The position numbers and the translations under genes are program-made. DNA of 64,000 bases from Acanthochlamys bracteata. Lineage: Eukaryota; Streptophyta; Magnoliopsida; Pandanales; Velloziaceae. The stretch covers positions 2,480,001 to 2,544,000 of the forward strand of contig CM034141.1 in assembly GCA_019914995.1 (NCBI GenBank), given 5' to 3'. Within the stretch, counting starts at the first letter, position 1, and every line of letters begins with the position of its first letter. The notes beneath the pieces were generated by a model. It was not told where the DNA came from, did not search any database, and saw nothing but the letters and a program-made list of their open reading frames with translations. This document shows positions 1-13,243 of the stretch, one piece after another.

Positions 1-148
1 CATGAACCACTTACAGGTAAATAAAATATATGCATCAGTTGAGGGGGAGTAATCTACAGGTATGAAAATTTACAATTCAAATTGATGGTTTGTGAAAACA
101 TAAATTAATAATTCTTAATTTGTTTGTCATCATCAAAAAGAGGGAGAT
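1..148 (+). mobile_element. 3' internal end of a copia-type LTR retrotransposon
   Basis: This short stretch carries a GGGGGAG motif near position 43 and ends in a purine-rich tract (about 136-148) directly before the LTR that starts at 149. The same arrangement, with similar wording around it, precedes the second LTR at 3133. Purine repeats of this kind upstream of the polypurine tract are typical of the SIRE/Maximus type of plant copia element. No coding capacity is visible here, and the rest of the element lies off the left edge. Confidence 0.55.
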
Positions 149-1609
149 TGTTAAAACTATAACGATAATTTTGATGACAACAAAGAATTAAGAATTATGA
201 TTTATATTAGACTAATAATTTGAAAACAAGATTCTACAGGATTAGACAAATAAAGATCATTTTATTTACAGCAGACAAGAACAACCATCATACAGCCAAC
301 TGTCATGCTACTACAAATTAAACAACATACTGGACAGAGGATGCCATAGTCACATTGCAGTCAGCTGCTCGACTACTGAAGCATAAGAAGACTTCTCTGT
401 ATCGAAATAGAGACTTTGGGTTTAACCGCAACAAAACTTTCCCTTGCTTCAAAAATCGTCTGGACTCACAACGGACTGAAGCATTTCAAAGAGAAGATCT
501 ACAAAGAGCAAAAATCATCTTCAATTTCACAAAAACGGAAAGCTCAATAATCAAGGGAAGAAAGCACATTATACAGATCAAAGTCTTTAATCAAGTCAAG
601 CAGTCAACCAACGATGCATTAAATATGGACAAGCCAAATCAGCTCATCGAGTCTCAGACAGCAGCTTAGCTAAATCAAGCTATTAACCACTGGCGGCAAA
701 TTCAAATTTCTAAAACGCATTTAATGCTATGGAGACCTTGCACAAAGACAGCCGAAAGAAACTTGGAAGTAGTTGATTAACCGTTGGACAAAACCACTTC
801 CTCTCTGACATGAAGAACCACCAATAAAAAAGAGCGCCAACGGCAACGTTCCTTAACGGTTCCTGCACAGGGAAGAAACTCTATAAGAAGGGAGTCATAG
901 CAACGAAGAAAGAGGGAGAAAGAGAACACAAACAAAACAGAGAAAACACAAGCAAAACAGAGATACACAAGAACTCCATTATTCTACACAAACAAATCTT
1001 GCTGCCGGTCACACTGAAGAAATCTCTCTCAGTAACCTCTCCGATCATCTAATCTGAAACACATCATTAACACTTAACTCTCATGAGATAGATCCTGCGC
1101 TCAATTTCAATTTACTTTTCTTGTAACCTTTTACTGACGTTGTGAAGGTGGTGCTGCGGGCACCGGTAAAGGAAGCTCAGGTGGAGCTTAGTGTAAGCTC
1201 TTAGACCTTGTAATAGAGCTAGCAAATCAGCCAGAGGAACATGCGTGTCCAGTAGGCTGTTAAGGGGTTGTCTTGGCAAAAAAATCCGGTAGAGTAAGTG
1301 TGCTTGGTGAAGCACTTTGCTTAGGTGTATTTGTAGCTTATTAAAGGTTTAGTGAAGCTTTGGCTCTGGTGATAGAGCGACCGTGGATGTAGGCAAAGGG
1401 GTTTTGCCGAACCACGTTAAATTTTTTGAGTACTGTCCTTTTTACATATGTCAGTAAACACTCTAACTCTCCCTGTCTGTAGGTTACAGACTTGACACAG
1501 CCGGCTGTAAGCCTGCTACCAGTAGGATAACTAAGCGTGACGAAAATTTTTATTGATTAACTCAATTCACCCCTCCTCTCTTGAGTTAATCTTACAGGAA
1601 AACCTAACA
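149..1609 (+). mobile_element. copia-type 3' LTR (1)
   Basis: The repeat starts TGTTAAAAC just after a polypurine tract and ends with CCTAACA. About 50 bases before the end it has the run CTCAATTCACCCCTCCTCTC, a hallmark of the 3' end of many plant SIRE-like copia LTRs. A conserved block near 1380-1425 (CCGTGGATGTAGG, then TTGCCGAACCACG) recurs in the LTR at 3133-5293. The matching 5' LTR is not in the window. No gene is supported inside it; the short open frames look random. Confidence 0.65.
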
Positions 1610-3132
1610 TCTTTAAATGTTTGTGATGGAATTTAACATTACTCTTTGAGAATGATAGGAGAAGATGGCAAAATGAGGAAGCAAAGCACTCTACTGGAGT
1701 TAACACTTACATGCTGAAAAAGTTTCTATATTAATTTTACCATACGCATGTTTCTTATTGAGATGAGAGGTTGCTAACTACATCAACAATAAGAAGATTA
1801 TGCCCTTGTAGAATGAAAGCAACTATTAAGGGGAGAAGTGCAAATGTCTTAGTAAAAGAAGATATAACTTACATGAGATATCGTTTCTCTGTAAGTCATA
1901 TATTTTGCAGGACCTATTCGGTGCAAACAGGAACAAGCAACGCTCTTCTTGCTGGTAGTAAAGTGTCATCTTCTGCAAGAAAGAACTTTCTGAAAATAGG
2001 TTACTGAACTTGCTAGAAAATTTTCTATCGATCCAAAATCAAATGGTTGATGACTATAGCATGGATTAATTGACATATATTACAAGGAAATTCTCTTTGT
2101 CAAGTAAAACAGTAAGGTATAAATAAGGTATGGATAAATTCTCTCCTAACTCTTTTTGGCAAATTATTGAGTGGAAATGCTATATAACATTGTGAATTTG
2201 TATGATATAAATTGTGAATTATCATCTTGATTTGAATATATCGTAAAATTGTTTTGTATTTCTAAAATGACGATTTTGATGATTTTTTTTTTTGACAAAT
2301 ATTGTCAGTTTTGAATTATACTGGAATGAAATGTAAAGTTTTGCGTTTGTACTTCAAATGGGATTGGAATTTTGCAGAGAATTTGATTTTACAATCTTTG
2401 CTAATTATTATTGCATTTGTGAACTAACCTAAAATCGAGAAAAAGTATTTTCGGTAATGCAGTTTAGATGAAGACAGTGAAAAGATATCTCTCTATACAA
2501 AAATAGTCGCAAAATAGCCAGCTGGATCTTAAACAGAGGAGAAACAACCTTCTGTTAAATCTTCTGAACATCTAGGAGCTATTCTCATTATGCCACATCA
2601 ATGCAAACACAAGTCTATCCATCTACAAAGATATTGTAGGAGGTAAAGCATATACTATATTTGAAAGGGGGGGAAATTCAATAAGTTTTTTTTGAAGTAT
2701 GAACGAGAGAGAAGTCTCCATCAGTAAAGTATGGTGAGATATATCCTCCTCAGTTAATATCAGTAAAGATAAATCAAGGTAAAATATATACACGTGTTGT
2801 TTTTTGGATTATATGAATATATCCCTTATGCATCAAGAATATATACTTCATAAGTTTTTCATGAGCATTTATCTCAATTATGATTTTTCTAAATATTGAT
2901 AATTGCTCGATAACCTCCCACTCTTTTTGTGATGACAAAAAGGGGGAGAGATGAAAGAATTATTGTATGCAGGAAAGTGAAAGTGTTAATATTGTATTCA
3001 GTAAGGGGGAGAATATATTCAAAAAGTTTCTCAGGTAACAAAAGCATGTTTTTGTTTTGAGCATCACTATGATTTGTTAAATCATAAACCAATAATTATT
3101 AATTTTTTTGTCATCATCAAAAAGGAAGAGAT
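1610..3132 (+). mobile_element. stretch between two copia LTRs; 3' internal end of a second copia element
   Basis: I see no gene in this interval. The right part (about 2665-3132) holds several purine runs, including GGGGGGGAAATTC near 2668, AAGGGGGAGAG near 2940 and GTAAGGGGGAG near 3001. It ends in a purine-rich tract immediately before the LTR at 3133. That part is the 3' internal end of a second element related to the first. The left part (1610-2660) is AT-rich sequence I cannot assign. Confidence 0.4.
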
Positions 3133-5293
3133 TGTTGGAATATCAAGACTGATTTTGATGATAACAAATATTAATAATTATAGTTTATGAGTTAGGTGGA
3201 CTAATAATTTAAACTAAGATATGCAGAATTGAAAGTATAAATTCTTCCAAATAAATAGTTATAGTCCAGCCAGCTGCTTTATAGAAAACTCTACTTGGGG
3301 ACAGAGAGCAGGACAGAGCAGAACAGAAGAGTCTCAGAAGAAGAGCCGACTAAATTACTGCTGATCCTGAACCAAGTGAAAATGTTCAAGTTATAGATTT
3401 CAGAGGCAGATTCGATCGTAATACAAATTCAGCTTTAGCAAGATATTTTTACCAGAGCTAGAACAACATGCATACAATAATCTTTGCTAAAGAGTTCATC
3501 AAATTATGATCACACAACTTTAGAAATTTTGTGGAAGATTGAAAAAAATTCAGAAAATATGCATTGCAGAAAATCAGACAACACTTAAGTCAACTTTCAG
3601 ATGAAGTTTGATCAAGATTTTCTCATTCATTTGAAGACAACTTTTGAGGATATATAGAACATCATATCCACTATTATTGCACATCAAGTACAACAACAAA
3701 TCACAACAAATGAATGTCAAGAACACAATGCTAAAGTGCCATCAGAACTAGTCTGTCAGCATACCAGATTTGAATTCAGAAATTGGATTTCGATTTTCAG
3801 TAAAAGAAAAGCCAAGGATCCAGTTACAAGGAGTATAGATACACTTGATCCACTATAGTGCTGACGATACATCACAGTAACCTACTACATGGAGCAACTA
3901 TACAACATGATGTAAACAAATGAAGCTGATAGAAGAAAACTTTACAAAGTGTTGTCATACAAGATTCACAAGATGAAATCCAATGCATATCAGAGTTGAT
4001 TTTACTGGAACACTCAGATGATAATAGACTTCAAAGTATTAGCATTCTTCACTGAAAATCAAGTCATTGATTTGTAGTTCACAGTAAGCAAGTTAACCTA
4101 AAACCATATTGGAGCCAATGAATACTCTAGAAAACATCACCTGACTGATCGATGAACTAAGAACAAAAGTTCGAAGTTGAACTTGAGCCATTCCAATTAC
4201 TTGATCAGATCATCATCTTCATATTAGGTGCCACTGCAATGAAGAAAAAGACATTACAGAAGAAAAGAGAGAAGTAAGCGGGAAAATTGAATTGCCGACA
4301 AGCTTATTGATTGTTATAAAAGAAAGATCAAATCAAGCGATACCAGCAAAATAATTGAGATTTAAATGCTAGTTGGAAGATCTAGTTAATATATTATTTA
4401 CCTCCATCAAGATCCAACCGTTGAAGACCTATTTGATGGAACCCGATTGGCAGCGGCGTAGAAGAGCAAAGTGATAATACTGTAGTAGGCACACAAGAGA
4501 GACAACGGGAAAATTTCCTACCGTTAGGAGATTAGAAATTTCAACAGCCAGAGAACAGAAAATATAAGAGGGAGAAGAAGAGAAAAAAAACCGTGTGAGA
4601 GACACTACAGAGCAAAAGAAAAACAGAGCGACATACATAAGAAAAAACTTACATAGAGCAGAAACATCTTTCACTCAACCTCACTGCCTGAGCTTTATCT
4701 AGATACATCTTTGGCATTTCTTTAATCCTCTCTTTACTTTACTAAGCTTAAATTCAATCCAGTGAGAGAGATCATGTGCTTGAAAATTGTTTGTACAAAC
4801 ATATTCGTTGAGAAGGGCTTGGTTAAGCCTTCTCGGTTGTGCTAATCTTGTAAGAAGCTACGTACTTTGCACAAGGCCTTGGGTAAGGCTTGTGTCTTAG
4901 CAGTCGGAGAGACTTGTGAGTCTAGTAGGCTGTTGGTGGTTTATTTTGAGGAGAGAATCGGTTAAAGTAATGGTGTTTGGCTAAACACATTACTTGGTAT
5001 TATAGCAACTTGATAAGAATGAGTAGAATTCACTCTTGACAAAGAGTAGCCGTGGACGTAGGAAAATTCATTTGCCGAACCACGTAAATTCTGTGTGTTA
5101 GTGTTTTGAATAATTTTTTATATTGCTTGCACTTGAACTAAACAGAGAGAATCTGTTTACGTCCAATCGACTATACTGCCGCTATTTTGTAAGAAATCAG
5201 CTCTATTTATATACGAATACTGGATTAAATTTTTTAGCTATCAACTCAATTCACCCCTCCCCTCTTGAGTTGGTTGTGTAGGTTTGACCAACA
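3133..5293 (+). mobile_element. copia-type 3' LTR (2)
   Basis: The repeat starts TGTTGGAATATC and ends TTTGACCAACA. It carries the same end signature as the LTR at 149-1609 (CAATTCACCCCTCCCCTCTT near 5250) and the shared block with GCCGTGGACGTAGG and TTGCCGAACCACG near 5050-5090. At about 2.16 kb it is longer than the first copy, so the two belong to related but different families or have diverged by indels. Both sit behind polypurine tracts, so both are 3' LTRs in the same orientation. Confidence 0.65.
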
Positions 5294-5295
5294 GA

Positions 5296-5690
5296 TTAGA
5301 AATATTTATTTGGATGAAATTCCTCTAAACATCCCTTTACCGCTCCACATGTGTTGCTTTCATCACATAACCCATTGAGTCTCCAGCAAAAGGAGAGGAA
5401 AAAGAAAATCTTCAAACCTTTCTTTGGAGAGCCAAAAAGCTTCTCCCGAGAATCCTTAACTTCTAAAAGTTCTTCTTCATCTAGAAGCTTGGCCATATGA
5501 ATCTGATTAGAGAGTTTGATTTTCTCTTTCCTTCTTCAAATCTTGGAGGGATTTTTCGAAAAGAAATAAGCAACTAGAATAGAAGAAAAAGGAGGAGGAA
5601 AAGAGTGAAGAAGGAGAGGAAGAACAGAAGCCAAAAACAGAGAGAGATGAACTTAGAGATGGAGATGGAGATGGCGAACTACAAACACTG
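5296..5690 (-). pseudogene. gene-like minus-strand fragment (5' UTR-like tract plus a 66-codon frame)
   Basis: On the minus strand a pyrimidine-rich stretch (5690 down to 5500) resembles a plant 5' untranslated leader. It leads into an ATG at 5496 and a 66-codon frame that starts with an acidic, Leu/Glu-rich segment (MAKLLDEEELLEVKDS). The frame runs down to within two bases of the copia LTR boundary at 5293. I do not recognise the protein. It may be a first exon cut off by the retroelement, or a chance frame. The leader-like composition is the main reason for listing it. Confidence 0.25.
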
Positions 5691-5699
5691 CTAATTTAC

Positions 5700-6517
5700 A
5701 GATTTGATTTCTTCTTCCCAAATACTTAGTTTATTTAATTTTATTGTTTGTAATATCAGCATGAGTAGCTAAGCATTTTGACTAAAATTTTCGATGAAAC
5801 CTTAGTTGAATTTGTTTGAATTCTTAAACATGTGAGGATAATTGTTAAATGCATTGTGAGTTGTTAGTATTTGTACTACTTGAATTTAAATGCTTGATCA
5901 ACATTGAGTTTGACGTTTGAATTATTTATTTAATTGTGTTTGCGAGCACCAATCGGAACATAATAAAAGAGCCTACGATTAATAACTATGATTAGTATTT
6001 TCTAAACCAAAGATAACATTATTGCGTGATTTCTGATTTCGCAATTCGTAATGCATCTCTTACTTTATTCTAGACTGGATCACAAAGTTAGAATAAATTA
6101 GAAATAGATGATCCTATATTAGACCAAAGTTAGGCTCATAATTTGGAATGTGGCGTAACGACTGCACCTTACGAAAATCTAGGTACGAAATCTTCACGTT
6201 AGTGAATAACAATTCTCACACTTGTTTAATGAGTCAACCAAATAACATTACTGGTGGATTCTAAAATTTCAGATACTTTTATATTCTCTGTTTTCTGAAA
6301 ATTTAATTGTGTGACTATTTGCGTTTGCTTTTGATACATATTTGTAATTTGGTAAACAATCTTCTATTATATATTTTGTTAGATTGGATTAAGTTAGTGT
6401 TAGCTTCAGTGCTTGTAGATCGAACCTATTATTTGTTATACGATAAAAGACAATCGTACTTACAGGATAAACTAGGATCAAACCCTTAGGTTCTTTTAAG
6501 TGATTTTAGCCTCATCA
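5700..6517 (+). mobile_element. probable 5' LTR (3' portion) of an Athila-like Gypsy element
   Basis: The right boundary is inferred from the primer-binding-like region that follows. The sequence ends ..CTCATCA at 6517, and TTTTGGTGCCATTACAGGGG starts at 6521. That resembles the TGGCGCCGTTGCCGGGGA-type region found after the 5' LTR of plant Athila/Tat Gypsy elements. The left end of the LTR is not identifiable, because no clear TG start and no second LTR were found. No coding sequence is supported here. Confidence 0.35.
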
Positions 6518-8900
6518 AGTTTTTGGTGCCATTACAGGGGACAGTTTTTGCTTAAGTTTGATTTATTCTAATTTCTTTTAGATGATTTAGATTTGTTTGA
6601 GATTTGTATTAGTTTTACTTTTGTTTGCATTTAGAGCATCTTAGCATTTGTATTTCACATTTTTTAGGTTTTGCTTTAGTGCATGATAACATGCTCTCGA
6701 TGTCAATCATCTCTTGAATTTGATCCTGAACTCGAAACAACTGTTAGAAGAATTAGGCGTGAGCGTAGAAATTACCTGAACATCATGAACCAAAACTAAA
6801 AAATTGATCAGCCACTTAGACGTTTGAGATCCTATTCCCCTCCAAACTAATGCCACACCTTCGTGTATTGTATTGCTTGACATAACTGCTCAACATTTTG
6901 AACTCAAACCCTCCATAGCAACTCCTCCCTTCTTTCTATTGGCAAGCAAATGAGGATTCCTATCTTCATGTTAAATATTTTTATGAAATATGTGCAACTT
7001 TGAAGATTAATGAAGTCTCAGATGAGGGAATCCGACTTCGTCTCTTTTCTTTTTCATTAAAAGAGAAAGTGAAAGTGTAATTTAGTACTCTTAACGCACA
7101 ATCCATTTATACTTGGGACCAGTTGTCGTAGAAATTTTTACGAAAGTTCTTTCTTGCCCAGAAAACCCAAGCCTTACATAGGAAAATTCAGAATTTTCAG
7201 TAGAGAGATTGTGAGTTATTCTTTAAGACATGAGATCGTTTTAAGAATCTATTATAGAAATGCCCTCACCATGATTTTGAGAAGTGGGGTATTATAGAAT
7301 ATATTTTTATGAGGGTATCTTACATTAGAGCAGGCAAATTATAGATGCTTGCTTTCGGTGATGCTCTGATGGATAAGAATGAGAATGAAGCATTTGAGTT
7401 GTTTGACCGACTTAGTGCTAATTCTCAAAAGTGGAATTATATGAGAGATCGTAGAGTGGGAAAGAGAGGAGTGTTTGAGGTAAGTTTCTCCACTAGTCTT
7501 GATGCAAGGTTTGATACTTTAGAGAAGAAGTTTGACATGATAATCAATCTCGTATCCAAAGGTTATAGAGAAGAGAGTTGTGAAATTTATGCTAATGCTA
7601 ATCATATGACTCATAATTGTCCTTTAAATGGCTCATATTCATAACTTGTTCAGGAGCAAACCAATCAAATTAACAATTATCAAAAGTCTAGGATTGATCC
7701 TTTTTCTAACACTTATAATCCTGATTGAAGACATCTCCTAACTTTTCTGGTCAAACAATAAGAATTACAAAACCTAATTTCAAAACCTTGAAAAACACAA
7801 GCCCTTATTCAATCTAAAACTTAAAAAGATATTGATGAATTGCAACAACTGATGAAATCCATAATGCAAAGCTAGCTGCAGTTTCAATAAGTGATTCAAT
7901 AAGCTATCTCAAAGCTTGAGACACAATCTGGGACAGATTGCATCTCATGTCAGCGAACGTGAGAACGACAAATTTCCTAGTCAACCTGAACCTAATTCTA
8001 GAAATTATGAAGATGTCAAAGCTATTATGACACTCAAAAATTGCAAAAAGGTTAGCAACAAGGTGGTAGGTATAGAAGATAAACCTCAAAAAAAAATTTC
8101 AAGAGATTTCTGCATCAACAGAACCACCCATCACTCATTCTACCTACACTGAACCTCCACCATATGTGCCCAAAGCTCATTTTCCTTCATGCCTCATGTC
8201 TTCTAATAAAGAGGATCAGTTAAAAGATTTTATGGATATGTTTAGAAAGGTGGAAATCAATATCCCTCTGTTAGATGCAATTAAATAAATTTCAGTATAT
8301 TCTAAGTTCCTGAAAGATTTGTTCACTAACAAGAGGAGATCTAAAGAGCATGAACAAGTTGTTCTTTTTGAAGGGGTTAACTGTAATACTTCAAATAAAA
8401 CTAACACTATAACTTAAAGATTCAAGGAGTTTCACTGTTTCCTACAGCAGAGGAAGTGTAAAGTTTGAGAAGGCATTATTGAATTTAGGAGCAAGCATAA
8501 ATCTCATGCCTTATTTAGTTTATACTGAGCTGAGATTAGACAAACTCTTTCCAACTTTTATAACTTTGCAACTTGTTGATCGTTCAGTAAAAGTTCCTAG
8601 TGGCACCACACTACCTGCTACAACCCCTTTTTGGATGACACCTCTAGTTTATGGGAGATCAAGGGACTTCACAATAACTCTACACAACTATGATGAAGAC
8701 ATCGTGAGATAGGTGGTAGAGAATGTCACAGTATGACTGTTTTAGCTGCACTTCCTATCCTTTTTGCTTTCGAAAAATGCCTTAATGATAAATGTCTTAT
8801 TGCCAAAGTAAAGGCCTCATATAAAAGGAGTTTACAATATGGTAAAATATCTAAACACATGAGATATTTATAGGAGATATTAAATTTTTTGAAATATGAA
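6518..8900 (+). pseudogene. decayed Athila-like Gypsy gag-protease
   Basis: Translation in shifting frames gives a plant Gypsy Gag. An Arg-rich start lies near 6690-6790. The retrotransposon Gag core follows at about 6960-7440, with a match to the usual W-D-x-L--KFL-KFF block and to the RFK-LL-KCPHHDFEKW block. A broken zinc knuckle sits at about 7581-7625 (CEIYANANHMTHNC, with Tyr in place of the second Cys). An aspartic protease segment follows near 8470-8600 with NLGASINLMP. Many stops and frameshifts interrupt it. The protease motif reads Asn-Leu-Gly where the family has Asp-Leu-Gly, so the catalytic Asp is lost. No reverse transcriptase or integrase is recognisable downstream. Confidence 0.7.
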
Positions 8901-11900
8901 TATCTTTTGAAAAGATACTATGTAAAATCATTCTGGACAAAAAAATTTCACCATCGCCTAAATAATCTTAGCATCTATTCACGAGGTGGGGTGAATATAA
9001 CTAAAATGACAATGACCCATTTAATAACCAACAAGCAAGTGTTGTAATGAAGCAATCGAAATATGCAAGTGCCCCCCTCAAATTCTCTTCAAGTGTTCTT
9101 ACTTCCCTTCTTTTTCTGAAATCTATACAAATTTTCTCAACTATTTTATAGCTAGCTTTGGGTAAAGACTAACTTAATCATAAAAGGTGTCACTGCGTGC
9201 CTCATGACAACAATTACCTATGTGATAGATTGTTACAGGAACAAAATTTTGCCCATATTAACTTTGGTGGGCTACTGGTAATAAAGTGCAAAAAATAAGA
9301 CCACTCGAAAGAAAGAATTGAACTATAAAGACCATTCAAGGAATAAGTTCTTTGATCTATGCTAGACTTGCACCAAATGTTAAAATTGTTTGAATATAAA
9401 AATAAATAAATAAACTATTTGATAACTAATTCCAATAGGTAGTTATTTTTTAAAACAAACGATTTAAATTAATTTTTTGGATAAGGTAGTTACTTGTATG
9501 TTAGTTATATGTAGTTACATATACGAAGAGATGTTTTGAGAAGTTGTCAAACCCTTGTAATAACCAAAAACATTCTTTGAGATCCAAGTGAGTTTTTTAC
9601 TTTTGTTTTTGCCCAAAACCTAAAAATTAGAAAAGGCTTATAATATCTTATAATCAATGTGTTAAAAGGACCCAAAAATAATCTTTGAGATAGTACAAAT
9701 AATATTTAAAAAAAGGGTACCGTATACGTGTTTCAAGTTTCCTTACTTGAATTACTTCTAAAATTTTTCAATACCTTAAACTGTTATTGCGATGGAGGCC
9801 CAAACTTCTGTTGCAATCATCAAACTAATGAATTAATATATTGTTCGTTCTAATCGTTTTAATAGAGCATATTTCATCCACTGGAAGGATATAAAATTCT
9901 GCTAACTGCTTTGAAGATCTTCTATGTGCTTAATATGAACCTGAAAGCAATTCCAGAATTGGCCGTCCAAGACTGATGCATTAAAGACTGAAATAATTAA
10001 GCGAGAGGAAGATGAACTACGATTGTGATGGCGTTCACAATGAATTGTCAAATAATACTACTTGTATAAGGAAAATCTGAACTGTGTTGAAATATAAATA
10101 TAACAAAGAGAAAGAAGATACTAAAAAATTTTTGATCTATTAACTACTTTGATTTTAAAAATTTGATGATAAACCAATTTTGATTCAAGTATATGAATAG
10201 CAAGTTATTTTGCAGTGTAAATTGAGCTTCATGAGGCTTTTCAAGTGTGTGCAATAATTACAAAATTATCACCAATTTAAAAGAGTTAAAGGAAAAACTT
10301 TCTTTATGGCTCAAAGACTTTTGTTTGAAACAATTAGAAACATTTTCAAATTAAAGAGTTCTTAAGAAAATTAGATAATATTATGACAGTCAGTATGAAT
10401 TTTTTAAGTAAATGTTATAAACAAGTCCAATCATTTCAATAAGCATGACTTACATAAGATAAAGTTGGTGCATACTAAAAAAGCTCAAGAAAAATTCAAA
10501 AAATTCTAAAATGAAAAAAAGACAGGGGGATGCTATACTTACGGTAAAACATGACATTATGCTTGAAAAATATAAATTTTAATGATCAGATGAAAAGGCA
10601 CCTAAAATAAATTTCATTATGAAGGAAGAAATTATCACTATTGTGAACGATCCAAAGCAAAGCTTAAGAATGGTGATACCATGCTTCTCCTACAATTCAT
10701 GTGCCTTATGTAAGTTTTTGTTCAAGACTTATCATGTAGTCAATGATAGATAAGAAATCCGGAAAGGAAGCAAAGGGTGCTCTAAAATCTTTGGCAAAAG
10801 AAACCTAGAAATTATTCTCACTTCAGAAAACAATGTTCGCATGGTACTTTATGTCCTGATATTGAATAAGACCTTGGCTAGGGGAAATTTGTTGGAAAAA
10901 ACCCAAAATTAAAGCACAAAAATTAATCTAAAATGACACTTCAACTGAAAAGGACTATTATGTGATGAAATAGTTATGTATTCTTGAAAAAAAAAATTTG
11001 CATCTATATTCTGCTTTTCTATGGCATGATAGAGTAATTAAGTAAGGTTTCATATTTTGGTGTTGTTAATAATTTTAAAAAATGCTAATCTCCCTTGAAT
11101 CTAAATCAAAAAAGAAAATTGGAAAAAAATGGAAAAAGTTTCTCAATTGTTAGATTTTATGCATAAAAATATTTATGAATTTACAAATATTCGCAAAAGC
11201 ATAAACATGAAGCTTTTAATACTTCCGTTGTTTCCATGGCTAAGACTGCATACCAATTAGAAAGAAATTAAACTTCTTAAAAGTGACAGAACTAGTTAAT
11301 ATCTTTCAAAAAAATTTAATATTTTTTATGAATACTAAAAAAAGTCGTACATTAATATTCAGCACTCCTCGACCTAAACAAATTGATTCCTAAATAAAAA
11401 CATCTTTATAGAAATGTTAAATATTATCTTGTTGCATATCATATTCTAAATAAAATTTATATTAGAAAGAATAAAATTTCACTATATGAGTTATAAAACA
11501 GGAGAAAATAAAATTATTAGTATTTTAAATTTTAGAGTTCTCTGATATACTGCATATATACAAGTCTTGCATATTGCATAAAGTTCCCTTATATATTTAT
11601 ATTGCATACATAGAATTTTTTAATGTGAAATTCTTAAATGTGTGGTCCGTAGTGAAGACATCTCCGATTCTAATATTTCTATCGTGCACCCCCGAATTCT
11701 ATTTCTATTGGTTGCACACTAGTGTTTAGAAAAAAATATTATACTCATAAAACTATGCACACATTTAAAACAAAACTAGCGGTTAAATTTTTTTTATTAA
11801 ATATGTTCCTTCTCAAGAATTAACTTTAACTAGCTTACTTTTTTAATATCGGTACATTGTCTTTATGTTCATAAAATATTTGTAAAATAGCATTATTAAA

Positions 11901-13240
11901 GAGTAATCTCGAGGAGAAAGTCTACAAAACAACGAAAAAGCTTTGTTTTATTTGAAAACGTATTAAATCATTATATTCTTTAAAGCAAGAACCTAAACAT
12001 TGAAATGAAATATTTGATTATGCTTTCTTTTTAAAAATTTTATACATAATATTTTTTACAAATGTTTATATAAGAAATGTGCAATGAATACATCATTTTT
12101 TCTATTTGTCTTTATGTGAATAATATGCTTATTATGGAGAATGGCACCGAAGGCATAATAGAAAACACTCTTTTGCCCAAGTAAAATGAAAAATTTTGGA
12201 TAAGTGAATACAATAACAAAAAATAGTAAAAGTTACCTATTTAGCCAAGCATATTATATAGAAAAAATATGAAAATATACTCACTTAAAAATTGAAAAAG
12301 TCTAATATATTTTTAATTCAAGTATAAAACTCGTTAGGAATAATAAAGAAAAATTATACAACATACTATTGAAAGTAATATATACAATGTAATGTACAAA
12401 CTAAACATTTTGAGTTAGTATTAAACAAATTTACAGCAACCATTGATGGAGTTTTTGATCGAAAACAGAAGTCTAGAATATTAAAAGATCCGCCCACTAA
12501 TAGATCCGCCAACTACCTTAGAAGTATATACATATACTAACTAGATATCAAGCGTGGAAGATGATAAGTCCACTTTAGGTTAGATGTTTACTCTGAAAGG
12601 ATATGTAGTTTTTAAAATCTAAAAAACAAACATGCATAGCACACTCAAATATAAAATTAGAATTTGTTAACGAAATAGAAATAGAAATAGAAAAAGAAAT
12701 TTAGCGGCTAGAAAACTTTAAAAATTACTATGATTTCTAAAAATTTATCTTTGGTATTGATCCATTATGATAGTCAAGCCATTTACACTTGTGCATGTAA
12801 CTAAATATATAATAGAAAATTAAACATATTAATTAAGACATGATTATGTAAAAAATAATAAAATAAAATCATTTCCCTCATACTCATAAACTCATAGTAA
12901 AATATAGAACATTTGACCAAATCTCCTTACAAGAAGTTGGTAAGATAGCTAGAAAAAAATTAAAATCATTTACCTCACATATTCATTAAATCTAGTAAAA
13001 CGAGCAACATTTCACCACATCTCCAACAATACAACTGGTAAGATAGCTATTAAGAAAGTAGAATTCTTTAATTAAAATCAACCAATAGTAATACCCAACC
13101 TAATACTAAATAAATACTAAACATAAATTTAATAAAAACAAAGCCATTTCACGTGTGAATTGGTTCAGCAATAAATATTAAAAAATCTTTTAGAAAGAAG
13201 GTTTAAGGATTAAATCTTTGAACTTAAAATGGTGCCGCCT
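8901..13240. other. AT-rich DNA without a recognisable gene
   Basis: No open frame of convincing length or composition occurs on either strand. Around 10300-10640 a plus-strand reading contains a weak CYTYGKT-stop-HYA string that recalls a copia Gag zinc knuckle, followed by an acidic segment. This could be a very old retroelement trace but is too degraded to call. The rest is AT-rich sequence, probably decayed repeats. Confidence 0.4.
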
Positions 13241-13243
13241 TAA

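Noticed and set aside
10300-10640. Copia Gag zinc knuckle
   Set aside because: Only a CYTYGKT-stop-HYA string is seen, with a missing Cys and a stop; noted as a trace only.
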